47,925 bases of DNA, taken from Acidimicrobiaceae bacterium (GTDB lineage: Bacteria; Actinomycetota; Acidimicrobiia; Acidimicrobiales; Aldehydirespiratoraceae). The notes under the pieces were generated by a model that had not been told where the DNA came from, searched no databases, and saw only the letters and a program-made list of their open reading frames with translations. A program made the position numbers and the translations under genes. Positions 1 through 7,894 of the stretch are shown here, piece by piece. The stretch spans positions 1-47,925 of the forward strand of contig PBTQ01000078.1 of NCBI GenBank assembly GCA_002729125.1, given 5' to 3'. Each line of letters begins with the position of its first letter. Within the stretch, counting starts at the first letter, position 1.

Positions 1-771
1 ATGTGGCTCGACGTCGAGGAGATCGAGGGACGCCGCATCCCCAACGACGACGGTCTGATCCCGAACGCCAAGGCGTGCGCAGCGCTGGTCGATGAACGCA
101 CGACAGCCATCGTGCTGGTCAGCCCCGGCAATCCCACCGGGATCACGATCCCGCCCGAGCGGATCGTCGAGTTCGCCGAACTCGCGAAGGCGCACGACCT
201 CGCCCTCATCATCGACGAGACCTACCGCTCGTTTCGCCCCACGGAGACAGCGGCACACCCCCTCTTCAGTGATCCGACCTGGCGGGACACCATCATCAGC
301 CTGCACTCGTTCTCGAAGGATCTGGCCATCCCCGGCTACCGGGTCGGCGCGGTCGTCGCCGGGGAACCCGCTCGACTCGAGGCGCTGAAAATCTTGGATT
401 GCGTCGCCATCTGCGCCACACCGATCGGACAGATCGCCTGCATCGCCGGCCTTGAGCACGCCACCGAGTGGCGACGGGAGCAGGCGGAGCGAATCGCCAA
501 CCGTCAACAACGCTTCGAGTCGGTGATGGCGGACCGACCGGGCGACTTCGAACTCGTCGCCGTCGGTGCCTACTTCGGATGGGTCCGCTACCCCGGCGAA
601 CTCGCCACCGACGACGCCCTCCGCAAACTCGTCGTCGACCACGACGTCCTCGCCATTCCGGGGACGGCGTTCACCGAAGGGGACGAGCACATGCTGCGCA
701 TCAGCTTCGCCAACCTCGATCCCGAGCAGATCGATCGCCTCGGTGAGCGCTTGGCAGAATGGTCGCCATGA
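1..771 (+). CDS. Pyridoxal-phosphate aminotransferase, class I/II (5' truncated by window edge)
   Basis: C-terminal two thirds of a fold-type I aminotransferase that would transfer an amino group between an amino acid and a 2-oxo acid using PLP in the cytoplasm. Visible motifs are SPGNPTG (residues 41-47), DETY (72-75, the Asp that contacts the PLP pyridine nitrogen), the Schiff-base lysine in SFSK (K106) followed by GYRVG (R114), and a late MLRISFAN segment holding the substrate-carboxylate Arg. The family is usually 380-400 residues and only 256 are present, so roughly 130 N-terminal residues lie outside the window and the ATG at base 1 is probably internal. Its stop overlaps the start of the FAH-family gene (ATGA), implying co-translation. 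The substrate cannot be told from the sequence. Confidence 0.85.
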   Translation: MWLDVEEIEGRRIPNDDGLIPNAKACAALVDERTTAIVLVSPGNPTGITIPPERIVEFAELAKAHDLALIIDETYRSFRPTETAAHPLFSDPTWRDTIISLHSFSKDLAIPGYRVGAVVAGEPARLEALKILDCVAICATPIGQIACIAGLEHATEWRREQAERIANRQQRFESVMADRPGDFELVAVGAYFGWVRYPGELATDDALRKLVVDHDVLAIPGTAFTEGDEHMLRISFANLDPEQIDRLGERLAEWSP

Positions 772-1589
772 GTCGACTCTGCACCGTCCGCATCGGCAGC
801 TCGACCCGTGCGGGTCGCATCGACGGTGACGACATCGTCATCCTCGACGCCGCCGATGTGGGGGACGTCCTGCGGGCCGGTGGCGGGGTCACCGAGACCG
901 GCGAGGCGATCCCCCGAGAGACCGCCCGCCTCGCTCCGGTGGTCACTGCGCCCGACAAGGTGGTGTGCGTGGGCGTGAACTATCTCGATCACATCGAGGA
1001 GATGGGCCGCGACCGGCCGTCAGCGCCGACGTATTTCGCCAAGTTCGCCAACTCGCTGATCGGCGCCACCGACGATCTCGTCCTCCCACCGATCGACGTG
1101 TCGACACACATCGACTGGGAGGTCGAACTCGCCATCGTGATCGGCTCGCCGGTGCGTCACGCCTCACCGAGCCAGGCGCTGGCCGCCGTCGCCGGATACA
1201 CAGTGATGAACGATGGCTCCGTGCGCGACTATCAGCGCCGCACGACCCAGTTCCTCGCCGGCAAGATGTTCGAGGGACTCAGCCCGCTCGGGCCCGTGCT
1301 TGTCGGCGTCGACGAACTCGGCGACGGCAGCGGGCTCGAGATCCGCAGCGAGGTCGACGGGGTGGTCAAACAACAGAGCTCGACCTCCGAGCTGTGCTTC
1401 AACGTCGTCGACATCGTTCAGGACCTCAGCGCGATCACGACACTGATGCCGGGCGACGTGATCGCCACTGGCACCCCGGGCGGTGTCGGCGCCGCGCGCA
1501 CCCCGCCCGAGTGGCTCACCGACGGCGCGGTCTTGTGCTGCTCCATCGAAGGCATCGGCGCCACCGAGAACCGCTGCGTGCTGCCGTAG
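768..1589 (+). CDS. Fumarylacetoacetate hydrolase (FAH) family protein
   Basis: A 273-residue enzyme of the FAH/2-keto-4-pentenoate hydratase superfamily. These are cytoplasmic, Mg- or Mn-dependent C-C hydrolases, hydratases or decarboxylases acting on 2-oxo or diketo acids from aromatic or amino-acid breakdown. The domain starts near VCVGVNYLDHIEEMG. Metal-ligand acidic residues are visible in DWEVELAIVIG and NDGSVRDYQ, and the family's MPGDVIATGTPGGVG turn lies near the C-terminus. An in-frame ATG lies three codons upstream (759), but the ATG at 768 forms a 4-nt ATGA overlap with the aminotransferase stop, so I prefer it. The pairing suggests an amino-acid or 2-oxo-acid catabolic unit; the exact substrate is unknown. 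Confidence 0.85.
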   Translation: MSRLCTVRIGSSTRAGRIDGDDIVILDAADVGDVLRAGGGVTETGEAIPRETARLAPVVTAPDKVVCVGVNYLDHIEEMGRDRPSAPTYFAKFANSLIGATDDLVLPPIDVSTHIDWEVELAIVIGSPVRHASPSQALAAVAGYTVMNDGSVRDYQRRTTQFLAGKMFEGLSPLGPVLVGVDELGDGSGLEIRSEVDGVVKQQSSTSELCFNVVDIVQDLSAITTLMPGDVIATGTPGGVGAARTPPEWLTDGAVLCCSIEGIGATENRCVLP

Positions 1590-1620
1590 ACGCCGGGAGC
1601 AGGCTGGCGAACCCGACGCG

Positions 1621-2145
1621 TCAGCCTCGGATGCGAACGAGGATGTCGTCGACGATCTCGGCGACGGTTCGACCGTCGGTCGGGACCGCCTCGAACCTCG
1701 CATAGGCCTCGGAGCGCTCGGCCAGGAGTTCGGCGACACGCGCCTCGGGGTCAGCGGTGTCGAGCAGGGGCCGGTCGACGATGCCATCGGCCCGAACTCG
1801 AGCAATGGTCGTGCCGGGTGCCGCCGTGAGGCAGAACACCCGTCCGCTGGATTCGAACCGCTCGGCGATCGCAGGGTCGATGAGCATGCCGCCCCCGGTC
1901 GAGACGACCAGCGACGTTTCATCGGCGAGCTCGTCGGCCAGTTCTCGCTCATGAGTCCGGAAGGCCACCTCGCCGTGCTCGGCGAAGATCGCCGGGATGG
2001 GCCCGTGGCGCTCAACGATCACGGCATCGGTGTCGACGAAGCGGCGCCCCAGGACGGCGGCAAGAGCCGTGCCCACCGACGACTTTCCCGACCCCATGAA
2101 GCCGGTGAGCACAATGTTGTGTTCTGCGACAGCGCCTCCGGCCAT
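1621..2145 (-). CDS. aroK: Shikimate kinase
   Basis: This 174-residue enzyme phosphorylates shikimate at the 3-OH with ATP, the fifth step of the shikimate pathway to chorismate and aromatic amino acids. It has a Walker A motif GFMGSGKS (residues 15-22), the shikimate-binding DTD (38-40), FR (62-63) and the GGG loop (84-86). The LID arginines lie around DRPLL. Length is normal for AroK. The ATG at 2145 was chosen because the Walker A then sits about 15 residues from the start, as usual; longer in-frame starts would add non-family sequence and run into the divergent quinone-oxidoreductase gene. It stands alone here, without other aro genes. Confidence 0.9.
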   Translation of the reverse strand: MAGGAVAEHNIVLTGFMGSGKSSVGTALAAVLGRRFVDTDAVIVERHGPIPAIFAEHGEVAFRTHERELADELADETSLVVSTGGGMLIDPAIAERFESSGRVFCLTAAPGTTIARVRADGIVDRPLLDTADPEARVAELLAERSEAYARFEAVPTDGRTVAEIVDDILVRIRG

Positions 2146-2200
2146 GATGACGAGCGTACGTCCCCACCCGGCGTTCACCGTCGACCAGCCAGGAGTCCCG

Positions 2201-3175
2201 ATGCCGAACACCCCTGCCATCCGTTTCGCCGAGACCGGTGGACCCGAGGTCCTGCAGATCACCGAGGTCGAGCTGGCCGAGCCGGGGCCGGGCCAGGCGC
2301 TGGTCGGCGTTCATGCCTCCGGCGTGAACTTCATCGACACCTATCACCGGTCCGGCCTCTATCCGGTCGAGCTGCCCTTCGTTCCGGGGAGCGAGGGCGC
2401 CGGAATCGTGGAAGCGGTCGGCGCCGACGTCACCGATGTCGCCGTGGGCAACCGCGTTGCGTGGGTCGGCGTGCCGGGAAGCTACGCCGGTCGGGTGCTC
2501 GCTCCGACGGAGGCCTTGATGCCGATCTCCGAAGGGGTCAGCCTCGACATCGCCGCCGCGCTCCCCCTCCAAGGCATGACCGCTCACTACCTCGTGTCCG
2601 ACACCAAGCCACTCCAACCCGGCGACCTGTGTCTGATTCACGCGGCGGCCGGAGGCACGGGGCGGCTGCTCGTCCAGATGGCGAAACTCCGGGGGGCCGA
2701 GGTGGTCGCGACGGCGGGCTCGTCCGAGAAGGGTGAACTCGCCCGTTCGGCCGGCGCCGATCATGTCGTCCTCTACAACGAGGTCGATCTGGTCGACGGG
2801 GTCGAGGCAGCGGTCGGCACGAACGCAATCGACGTCGTGTTCGACGGTGTCGGCGCCGCGACCTTCGACGCCGGGCTCCACCTGCTTGCGCCCTGCGGCA
2901 CGATGGCGACCTTCGGAAACGCATCCGGAGCCGTACCGCCGATCTCGCCGCTGGCGTTGATGGCCAAGTCGCTGTTCCTCACCCGACCCACCCTCATCAC
3001 CCATATCGCCACGCCGGAGGCCCGCCTCACTCGCTGGAACGAGCTCAACCGATGGGTCGCCGACGGCGACCTCGAGGTCCGGGTCGGCCACACGTTCCCG
3101 CTCACCGATGCCGCCGCCGCACACACAGCACTCGAGGGGCGTTCGACCACTGGCAAGATCCTGCTCCTGCCGTGA
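2201..3175 (+). CDS. NAD(P)H:quinone oxidoreductase (zeta-crystallin-like MDR)
   Basis: A 324-residue medium-chain dehydrogenase/reductase of the quinone oxidoreductase group, expected to reduce quinones or activated alkenes with NADPH. The GroES-like N-terminal domain has VNFIDTYHRSGLYP and PFVPGSEGAG. The Rossmann domain begins near LIHAAAGGTGRLLVQMAK, the QOR version of the nucleotide loop. No structural or catalytic zinc cysteines are present, as expected for QOR. AGGAG sits 5 nt before the ATG at 2201. It is divergent from aroK over a 55-bp gap, and the next gene starts 14 nt after its stop, so it probably heads the operon 2201-6203 with the AhpD-like protein, SnoaL-like protein and acyl-CoA ligase. 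Confidence 0.88.
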   Translation: MPNTPAIRFAETGGPEVLQITEVELAEPGPGQALVGVHASGVNFIDTYHRSGLYPVELPFVPGSEGAGIVEAVGADVTDVAVGNRVAWVGVPGSYAGRVLAPTEALMPISEGVSLDIAAALPLQGMTAHYLVSDTKPLQPGDLCLIHAAAGGTGRLLVQMAKLRGAEVVATAGSSEKGELARSAGADHVVLYNEVDLVDGVEAAVGTNAIDVVFDGVGAATFDAGLHLLAPCGTMATFGNASGAVPPISPLALMAKSLFLTRPTLITHIATPEARLTRWNELNRWVADGDLEVRVGHTFPLTDAAAAHTALEGRSTTGKILLLP

Positions 3176-3189
3176 GCGATGATGGCGCT

Positions 3190-4164
3190 ATGACCACCTC
3201 CCTCATCGCCGAGTTCGAGGCGCTCTGCGCGCGGCAGTTCGATGACATTGCGCGGGCGAGTGTCTGGTGGACCGGCGAGGAGAAGCTCGCCATGGCCGCC
3301 GTTGCACGAGCAGCGATGACCGGCCGAGCAATCCCAGAAACTTCGCTTGGCGAAGCACCTCTCGAAGCGACCGGCAGGGTTGCCGCCGAAGCGAGTTCGC
3401 TTCGCAAGGCCGACATCGAACGGTGGGAGGCCGAGGGCATGCGGGTCGAGGCCTACGTCGAACTCGTCGGCGTGGTCGGACGCCTCGCGGCGCTCGACAC
3501 CGCCGCCTTCGGACTCGGGCTCGACCCCACACCACTGCCCACACCGGTTGCCGGGGCACCGCTCGAAGCAACCGTGCCCGGCGTCAACTATGTCGACGGC
3601 TGGGTACCCACCGCTGGCATCGCGTTCCCGCCGACGGCCTACACGGCGGTCCCCGGCGCCACCGAGCTCTGGATCGACGTCTCGACCGTGCTGTACATGC
3701 CACTGGAAGAAATGGGTGACCCCACCTTCGTGCGTGACGAGGCCACCCGAGCCCAGATCGAACTCGTCGCCTCGAGAACCTCCTATCTCAACGACTGCTT
3801 CTATTGACTGCTCTCCCACACCTCGATGCTCCGTGCGAGCGTCAACCACCACGACAGCGACATCCAACCCGACCGGATCGTCGGCGGGGCTGAGGAATGT
3901 GGTGTCGAGCACGCCAAAGAGATCTTTGCGCTGACCGACGCCGTCGTCCTGCGTGACACGGCCGAGTACCCCGACGCCCGCATCCGCGCCGAGCTGCGAT
4001 TCGGGCGGGACGCCACCGATCGTCTGGTTATGGTCGCGGCGAACTTCCAGCAGATGAACCGGATGATGGACGCCATCGGCGGTCGGGTTCCGACGTCCGT
4101 CGAGCCGCTGGCGGCCGAGATGGGCCTCATCATCCCTGACCATCTCGCTTCGACAACCGCCTGA
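3190..4164 (+). CDS. Candidate selenoprotein: AhpD/carboxymuconolactone-decarboxylase-like protein with in-frame TGA (Sec206)
   Basis: One continuous reading frame of 325 codons interrupted only by TGA at 3805-3807. Reading through gives a 324-residue protein whose redox motif is C203-F-Y-U206-L-L-S-H210. This matches the CxxC-x3-H proton-relay motif of AhpD-like peroxidases, with the second Cys replaced by the TGA codon. The segment after the TGA keeps family character (ASVNHHD, then a helix ending MNRMMDAIGG). A SECIS-like hairpin lies at 3825-3843. Standard gene callers would split this into 3190-3807 and a fragment starting at the internal ATG 3826. The N-terminal half resembles the family's helical domain but has no second CxxC. 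Likely role: thiol/selenol peroxidase or disulfide exchange, in an operon with a quinone reductase. The alternative is a recent TGC-to-TGA mutation, since genuine pseudogenes occur nearby. Confidence 0.65.
3825..3843 (+). promoter_or_regulatory. Putative bacterial SECIS hairpin for Sec insertion at TGA 3805-3807
   Basis: Stem GATGCTC (3825-3831) pairs with GAGCGTC (3837-3843), with one G-U pair, around the loop CGTGC (3832-3836). The loop starts 25 nt after the TGA and its second base is G. This fits the usual bacterial SECIS geometry: apical loop roughly 16-37 nt downstream, short loop with a G in its first two positions, and the element inside the coding region. SelB binding is inferred. 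Short hairpins are common in GC-rich DNA, so the hairpin alone is weak; its position relative to a motif-perfect TGA is what matters. Confidence 0.5.
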
Positions 4165-4204
4165 CCGTTTCGTCGCTGCCGGGTGCCTGTGCCAATCTCG
4201 CGGT

Positions 4205-4624
4205 GTGGATCTTCAATACCTCGCCGACCGGCTCGCCATCTCCGACTTCTTGACCACGTACGCCCACGCGGTCGACACCAAGGATTGGGAGCTCTACCGC
4301 TCCTGCTTCACCAACGACGCCGACATTGACTACACATCGGCGGGCGGCATTCGGGGCACGCTCGATGAGATCGTCACCTGGATGGCGTCGACGATGGTCA
4401 TGTTCGATGCCACACAGCACCTCGTGAGCAACGAGATGGTCGAGATCGATGGCGACACCGCCACCGTGCGGGCGATGTTCTACAACCCGATGCACTTCGC
4501 GGGCGACAACGCCGGCTCCTTCGACTGCGGCGGTTGGTACAACCACGAACTCATCCGCACCGACGAAGGGTGGAAGAGCCGCAAGCTCTGGGAAGACTTC
4601 TCCTGGACCACGATGGGCAAGTGA
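4205..4624 (+). CDS. SnoaL-like / NTF2-fold protein
   Basis: A 139-residue protein of the SnoaL-like_4 type, a cone-shaped alpha+beta barrel used by polyketide cyclases, dehydratases, ketosteroid isomerases and many uncharacterised actinobacterial enzymes. It begins with the typical LADRLAISDFLTTYAHAVDTKDWELYRSCFTNDADIDY helix-helix-strand. Conserved Asp/His positions (D24, later QHLVSN) line the pocket in this family. The start is GTG at 4205. It lies 40 nt after the AhpD-like gene and one base before the acyl-CoA ligase, so it is probably co-transcribed with both and may act on the same CoA thioester or its product. The substrate is unknown. Confidence 0.82.
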   Translation: MDLQYLADRLAISDFLTTYAHAVDTKDWELYRSCFTNDADIDYTSAGGIRGTLDEIVTWMASTMVMFDATQHLVSNEMVEIDGDTATVRAMFYNPMHFAGDNAGSFDCGGWYNHELIRTDEGWKSRKLWEDFSWTTMGK

Positions 4625-4625
4625 C

Positions 4626-6203
4626 ATGACCGCGCCTTGGTCGACAATCCCCCGGCTCATCGACGACGCCGCCGAGCGCTTCGCCGAGGTTGAAGCGATC
4701 GCCGACGGTGAGATCAGCTGGACCTTCGCCGAGTTCCGAACCGAGATCCATCGCGCTGCGGCCGCGCTGATGGCGTCGGGCATCGAGGCCGGTGACCGGG
4801 TCGCGTTGTGGGCGCCAAACTGTTGGGAGTGGGCAACGGCGGCGCTCGGGGTTCACGTGGCCGGTGGCATTGTCGTGCCGATCAACACCCGCTTCAAGGG
4901 GCGCGAGGCGGCCTATGTGATGGAGGCCAGCCAGGCGCGTGTTCTCTTCACGGTCACCGACTTTCTCGACACCGACTATGTCTCACTGCTCACCGAGGCT
5001 CGACTCCCGGCAAAGCTCGCGGAGATCGTCGTGCTCCGCGGCTCGGTGCCGGCGACAGCGACGGACTTCGCTTCGTTCATGGATCGGGCCGGGGAGGTCG
5101 ATACGGCAACGGTCGTCGCTCGGGCCGAGAACGTCGGAGGCGACGACCTCTGCAACATCATGTTCACCTCGGGCACCACGGGGGCGCCGAAGGGAGCCAT
5201 GCTCACCCACTCAGCCACCTGCCGGGGGTACAAGTCGTGGAGCGACGTCATCGGTCTCGACCGTGACCGCTACCTCATAATCAACCCGTTCTTCCACTCG
5301 TTCGGGCTCAACGCAGGGATCCTCGCCTGCTTGATGACCGGTTCGACGATCCTGCCGCACCCAGTATTCGACGTGCCCTCGGTGATGGCTCGCATCCCCG
5401 TCGACCGGGTATCGATGTTGCCCGGGCCACCGGCGATCTACCAGACGATCCTGAATCACCCCGATCTCAACACCTTCGACATGTCGACACTGCGACTCGC
5501 CGTCACCGGCGCTGCGGCGATTCCGGTCGAGATGATCGTGCAAATGCGCGAACGGCTCGGCTTCGAGAAGGTCGTCACGGGATATGGCCTCACCGAGACG
5601 ACCGGTATCGCCACCATGTGCCGTCACACCGACGATCCGGAGGTGATCGCCACAACATCCGGACGAGCGATCCCTGACGTCGAGGTTCGCATCGTCGACC
5701 CCGACGGCGAGGAGACCCCACGAGGCGAACCGGGCGAGATCGTCGTCCGGGGCTACAACGTGATGGTCGGCTATCTCGATGATCCGGAGAAGACCGCAGA
5801 GACGATCGACGCCGATGGCTGGCTCCACACTGGCGACATCGGCGTCATGGACGCGGCCGGCAACATCGACATCACCGATCGGGTGAAGGACATGTTCATC
5901 AACGGTGGCTTCAACGCCTATCCGGCCGAGATCGAGAGCCTGATGCTCGCGCACCCCGATATCGGGAATGTCGCCGTGATCGGCGTGCCCGACGATCGCC
6001 TGGGAGAGGTCGGCTACGCCTTTGTGGTTCCCGCAGTCGGGACATCGCCCGACCCCGCCGAGGTCATCGACTGGTGCCGAGCGGAAATGGCCAACTACAA
6101 GTGCCCGCGCCATGTCGAGATCGTCGATTCGTTGCCGCTCAACGCCAGCAACAAGGTGTTGAAGTTCGAGCTTCGCGATCGGGCGATCGCTGCCCTGAGC
6201 TGA
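4626..6203 (+). CDS. Acyl-CoA ligase, AMP-forming (FadD/FadD3-like)
   Basis: A 525-residue ANL-superfamily enzyme that activates a carboxylic acid as acyl-AMP and transfers it to CoA. The P-loop is TSGTTGAPKG (181-190). GYGLTET, the adenine-binding Asp region in DGWLHTGDIG, and the hinge ITDRVKDMFINGGFN follow. The catalytic lysine sits in the C-terminal NASNKVLK. It resembles FadD3-type ligases used in steroid or alicyclic acid catabolism, but specificity cannot be read from motifs. The ATG at 4626 follows the SnoaL-like stop by one base. As the last gene of the 2201-6203 operon, it is followed by a hairpin at 6208-6225. Confidence 0.9.
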   Translation: MTAPWSTIPRLIDDAAERFAEVEAIADGEISWTFAEFRTEIHRAAAALMASGIEAGDRVALWAPNCWEWATAALGVHVAGGIVVPINTRFKGREAAYVMEASQARVLFTVTDFLDTDYVSLLTEARLPAKLAEIVVLRGSVPATATDFASFMDRAGEVDTATVVARAENVGGDDLCNIMFTSGTTGAPKGAMLTHSATCRGYKSWSDVIGLDRDRYLIINPFFHSFGLNAGILACLMTGSTILPHPVFDVPSVMARIPVDRVSMLPGPPAIYQTILNHPDLNTFDMSTLRLAVTGAAAIPVEMIVQMRERLGFEKVVTGYGLTETTGIATMCRHTDDPEVIATTSGRAIPDVEVRIVDPDGEETPRGEPGEIVVRGYNVMVGYLDDPEKTAETIDADGWLHTGDIGVMDAAGNIDITDRVKDMFINGGFNAYPAEIESLMLAHPDIGNVAVIGVPDDRLGEVGYAFVVPAVGTSPDPAEVIDWCRAEMANYKCPRHVEIVDSLPLNASNKVLKFELRDRAIAALS

Positions 6204-6207
6204 AATC

Positions 6208-6225
6208 CATCCGGATTTCCGGATG
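6208..6225 (+). terminator. Hairpin after acyl-CoA ligase gene, possible terminator
   Basis: A perfect 7-bp stem, CATCCGG / CCGGATG, around an ATTT loop begins 5 nt after the ligase stop codon. There is no T-run behind it, so it may be a non-canonical actinobacterial terminator or simply an mRNA-end stabiliser. Confidence 0.45.
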
Positions 6226-6310
6226 AGAAGGTGCCCGGACGCTCCCCCCGGCGCCACTACCGTGCGGGTGGTCCACTCAGGTGCAACGACGCACGGACAA
6301 CGAGGGAACC

Positions 6311-7744
6311 ATGACCGATCTTGGCGCTGATCACTTCGAACGCTGGCGGGAGGATGAAGCCACCGCCGAAGCGATGATCCCGTTGATGGGTCGTCTTTAC
6401 CGCGACAACGACGTCATCCTGTACATCTTCGGCAAGAAGCTGACCCGCACGTCGATCGAGATCATGAAGGCCCACCGGTACGCCCGGAACTTCATTGAAC
6501 GCGAACTGTCGGTCCAAGAGACGATGCCCGTCCTCGAGGCCCTCACGACGATGCAGCTCGACTCGGCCAAGATCGACATCGGCAAGCTTGCCGCGGGCTT
6601 CCAGGACGCCGATACCGATGACCTCGGGGCGTATCTGCACGACGAGTTGTCGAGCGTGATGACAGGACATGGTCGGCTCCTCGAGGAGCCGACCGACGTC
6701 GTGCTGTACGGCTTCGGCCGTATCGGTCGGCTCCTCGCCCGGATCCTGATCGAACGGGCCGGCTCAGGCGCCAAGCTTCGCCTCCGCGCAATCGTCCTTC
6801 GACCACAAAAAAACAACGACGTCGAGAAGCGGGCGAGCCTGCTCCGCCGCGACTCGATCCACGGTCCGTTCTCCGGCACGGTCATTGCCGACGAGGAAAA
6901 CGACCAGATCATCGTCAACGGCAACCCGATCAAGCTGATCTACGCGCCCCAGCCCGAGGACATCGACTACACCGCCTACGGGATCAAGGACGCGATCATC
7001 ATCGACAACACCGGGGCGTGGCGAGACAGGAACGGTCTCAGCCGGCACCTCCAGGCCAACGGCGCCTCCCGCGCCGTGCTCACCGCCCCCGGCAAGGGCG
7101 AGGTGAAGAACATCATCTACGGCGTCAACCACGACACCCTCACCGGGGACGACACCGTGCTGTCCGCCGCAAGCTGCACGACCAACGCGATCGTGCCGCC
7201 GCTCAAGGTGATGAACGACCACTTCGGCATCGTCGGCGGGCACGTCGAGACGGTGCACGCCTACACCAACGACCAGAACCTCACCGACAACTTCCACAAG
7301 AAGGAGCGTCGCGGCCGTTCTGCACCGCTCAACATGGTGATCACCGAGACCGGCGCAGCAACGGCCGTGGTGAAGGCACTCCCGGAACTCGCCGGGAAGC
7401 TCACCGGCAATGCCATTCGAGTGCCGGTGCCGAACGTCTCGCTCGCCATCCTCAACCTCACCCTCAAGAATGAGGCGACGGTTGCCGACATCAACACCGT
7501 GCTGCGCGATGCGTCGATGAGTGTCGATCTGGGTGAGCAGATCGACTACACGACATCGACCGAGCTCGTGTCGAGCGACCTGGTCGGGGCCGACCGCACG
7601 AGCATCGTCGACAGTCAGGCGACGATCGCCGACCGCGATCGCTGCGTCCTGTACGTCTGGTACGACAACGAGGCCGGCTACAGCTACCAGGTCGTCCGGG
7701 TCGTGCAGGAAATCGCCGGACTCACGTACCCCCGAGTGCCCTGA
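6311..7744 (+). CDS. Glyceraldehyde-3-phosphate dehydrogenase, long (N-terminally extended) form
   Basis: A 477-residue GAPDH that oxidises (or in gluconeogenesis forms) glyceraldehyde 3-phosphate with NAD(P). About 125 residues precede the Rossmann motif YGFGRIGRL; this helical extension distinguishes the long form (the type of Corynebacterium GapB, known to favour gluconeogenesis) from the roughly 335-residue glycolytic GapA. The catalytic cysteine is C289 in SCTTN, and the later YDNEAGYSYQVV closes the active site. The ATG at 6311 has GAGGG 4 nt upstream; an in-frame upstream start would add ten unlikely residues. It is monocistronic. A gluconeogenic role is inferred from the extension only. 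Confidence 0.9.
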   Translation: MTDLGADHFERWREDEATAEAMIPLMGRLYRDNDVILYIFGKKLTRTSIEIMKAHRYARNFIERELSVQETMPVLEALTTMQLDSAKIDIGKLAAGFQDADTDDLGAYLHDELSSVMTGHGRLLEEPTDVVLYGFGRIGRLLARILIERAGSGAKLRLRAIVLRPQKNNDVEKRASLLRRDSIHGPFSGTVIADEENDQIIVNGNPIKLIYAPQPEDIDYTAYGIKDAIIIDNTGAWRDRNGLSRHLQANGASRAVLTAPGKGEVKNIIYGVNHDTLTGDDTVLSAASCTTNAIVPPLKVMNDHFGIVGGHVETVHAYTNDQNLTDNFHKKERRGRSAPLNMVITETGAATAVVKALPELAGKLTGNAIRVPVPNVSLAILNLTLKNEATVADINTVLRDASMSVDLGEQIDYTTSTELVSSDLVGADRTSIVDSQATIADRDRCVLYVWYDNEAGYSYQVVRVVQEIAGLTYPRVP

Positions 7745-7804
7745 ACATTCGGGGACCGCCCCCCAACCCTGACATCGAGCGTCGAGAACCAGACCGACGA
7801 TCCC

Positions 7805-7820
7805 CTCGCCGGCCGGCGAG
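7805..7820. repeat. 16-bp perfect palindrome between GAPDH and sigma-factor genes
   Basis: CTCGCCGG followed directly by CCGGCGAG. It could form a loopless cruciform or serve as a terminator or protein-binding site. It is the only clear structure in the 150-bp gap after the GAPDH gene. Confidence 0.35.
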
Positions 7821-7894
7821 TCGACCGACTTTGTGTCCACCGGCGGGCTCGGCGCGATCAGGACAGGCATGGTCGCTGACTACCATCACTGTCG

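Noticed and set aside
1483-2736. Long plus-strand ORF across aroK and the quinone reductase start
   Set aside because: Low-complexity Arg/Gly-rich translation opposite to and out of frame with two recognised genes; a GC-driven shadow.
3826-4164. Separate 112-residue gene starting at ATG 3826
   Set aside because: Same frame as 3190-3807, begins in the middle of the redox motif, has no ribosome-binding site and would lack the N-terminal domain; it is the continuation after the TGA.
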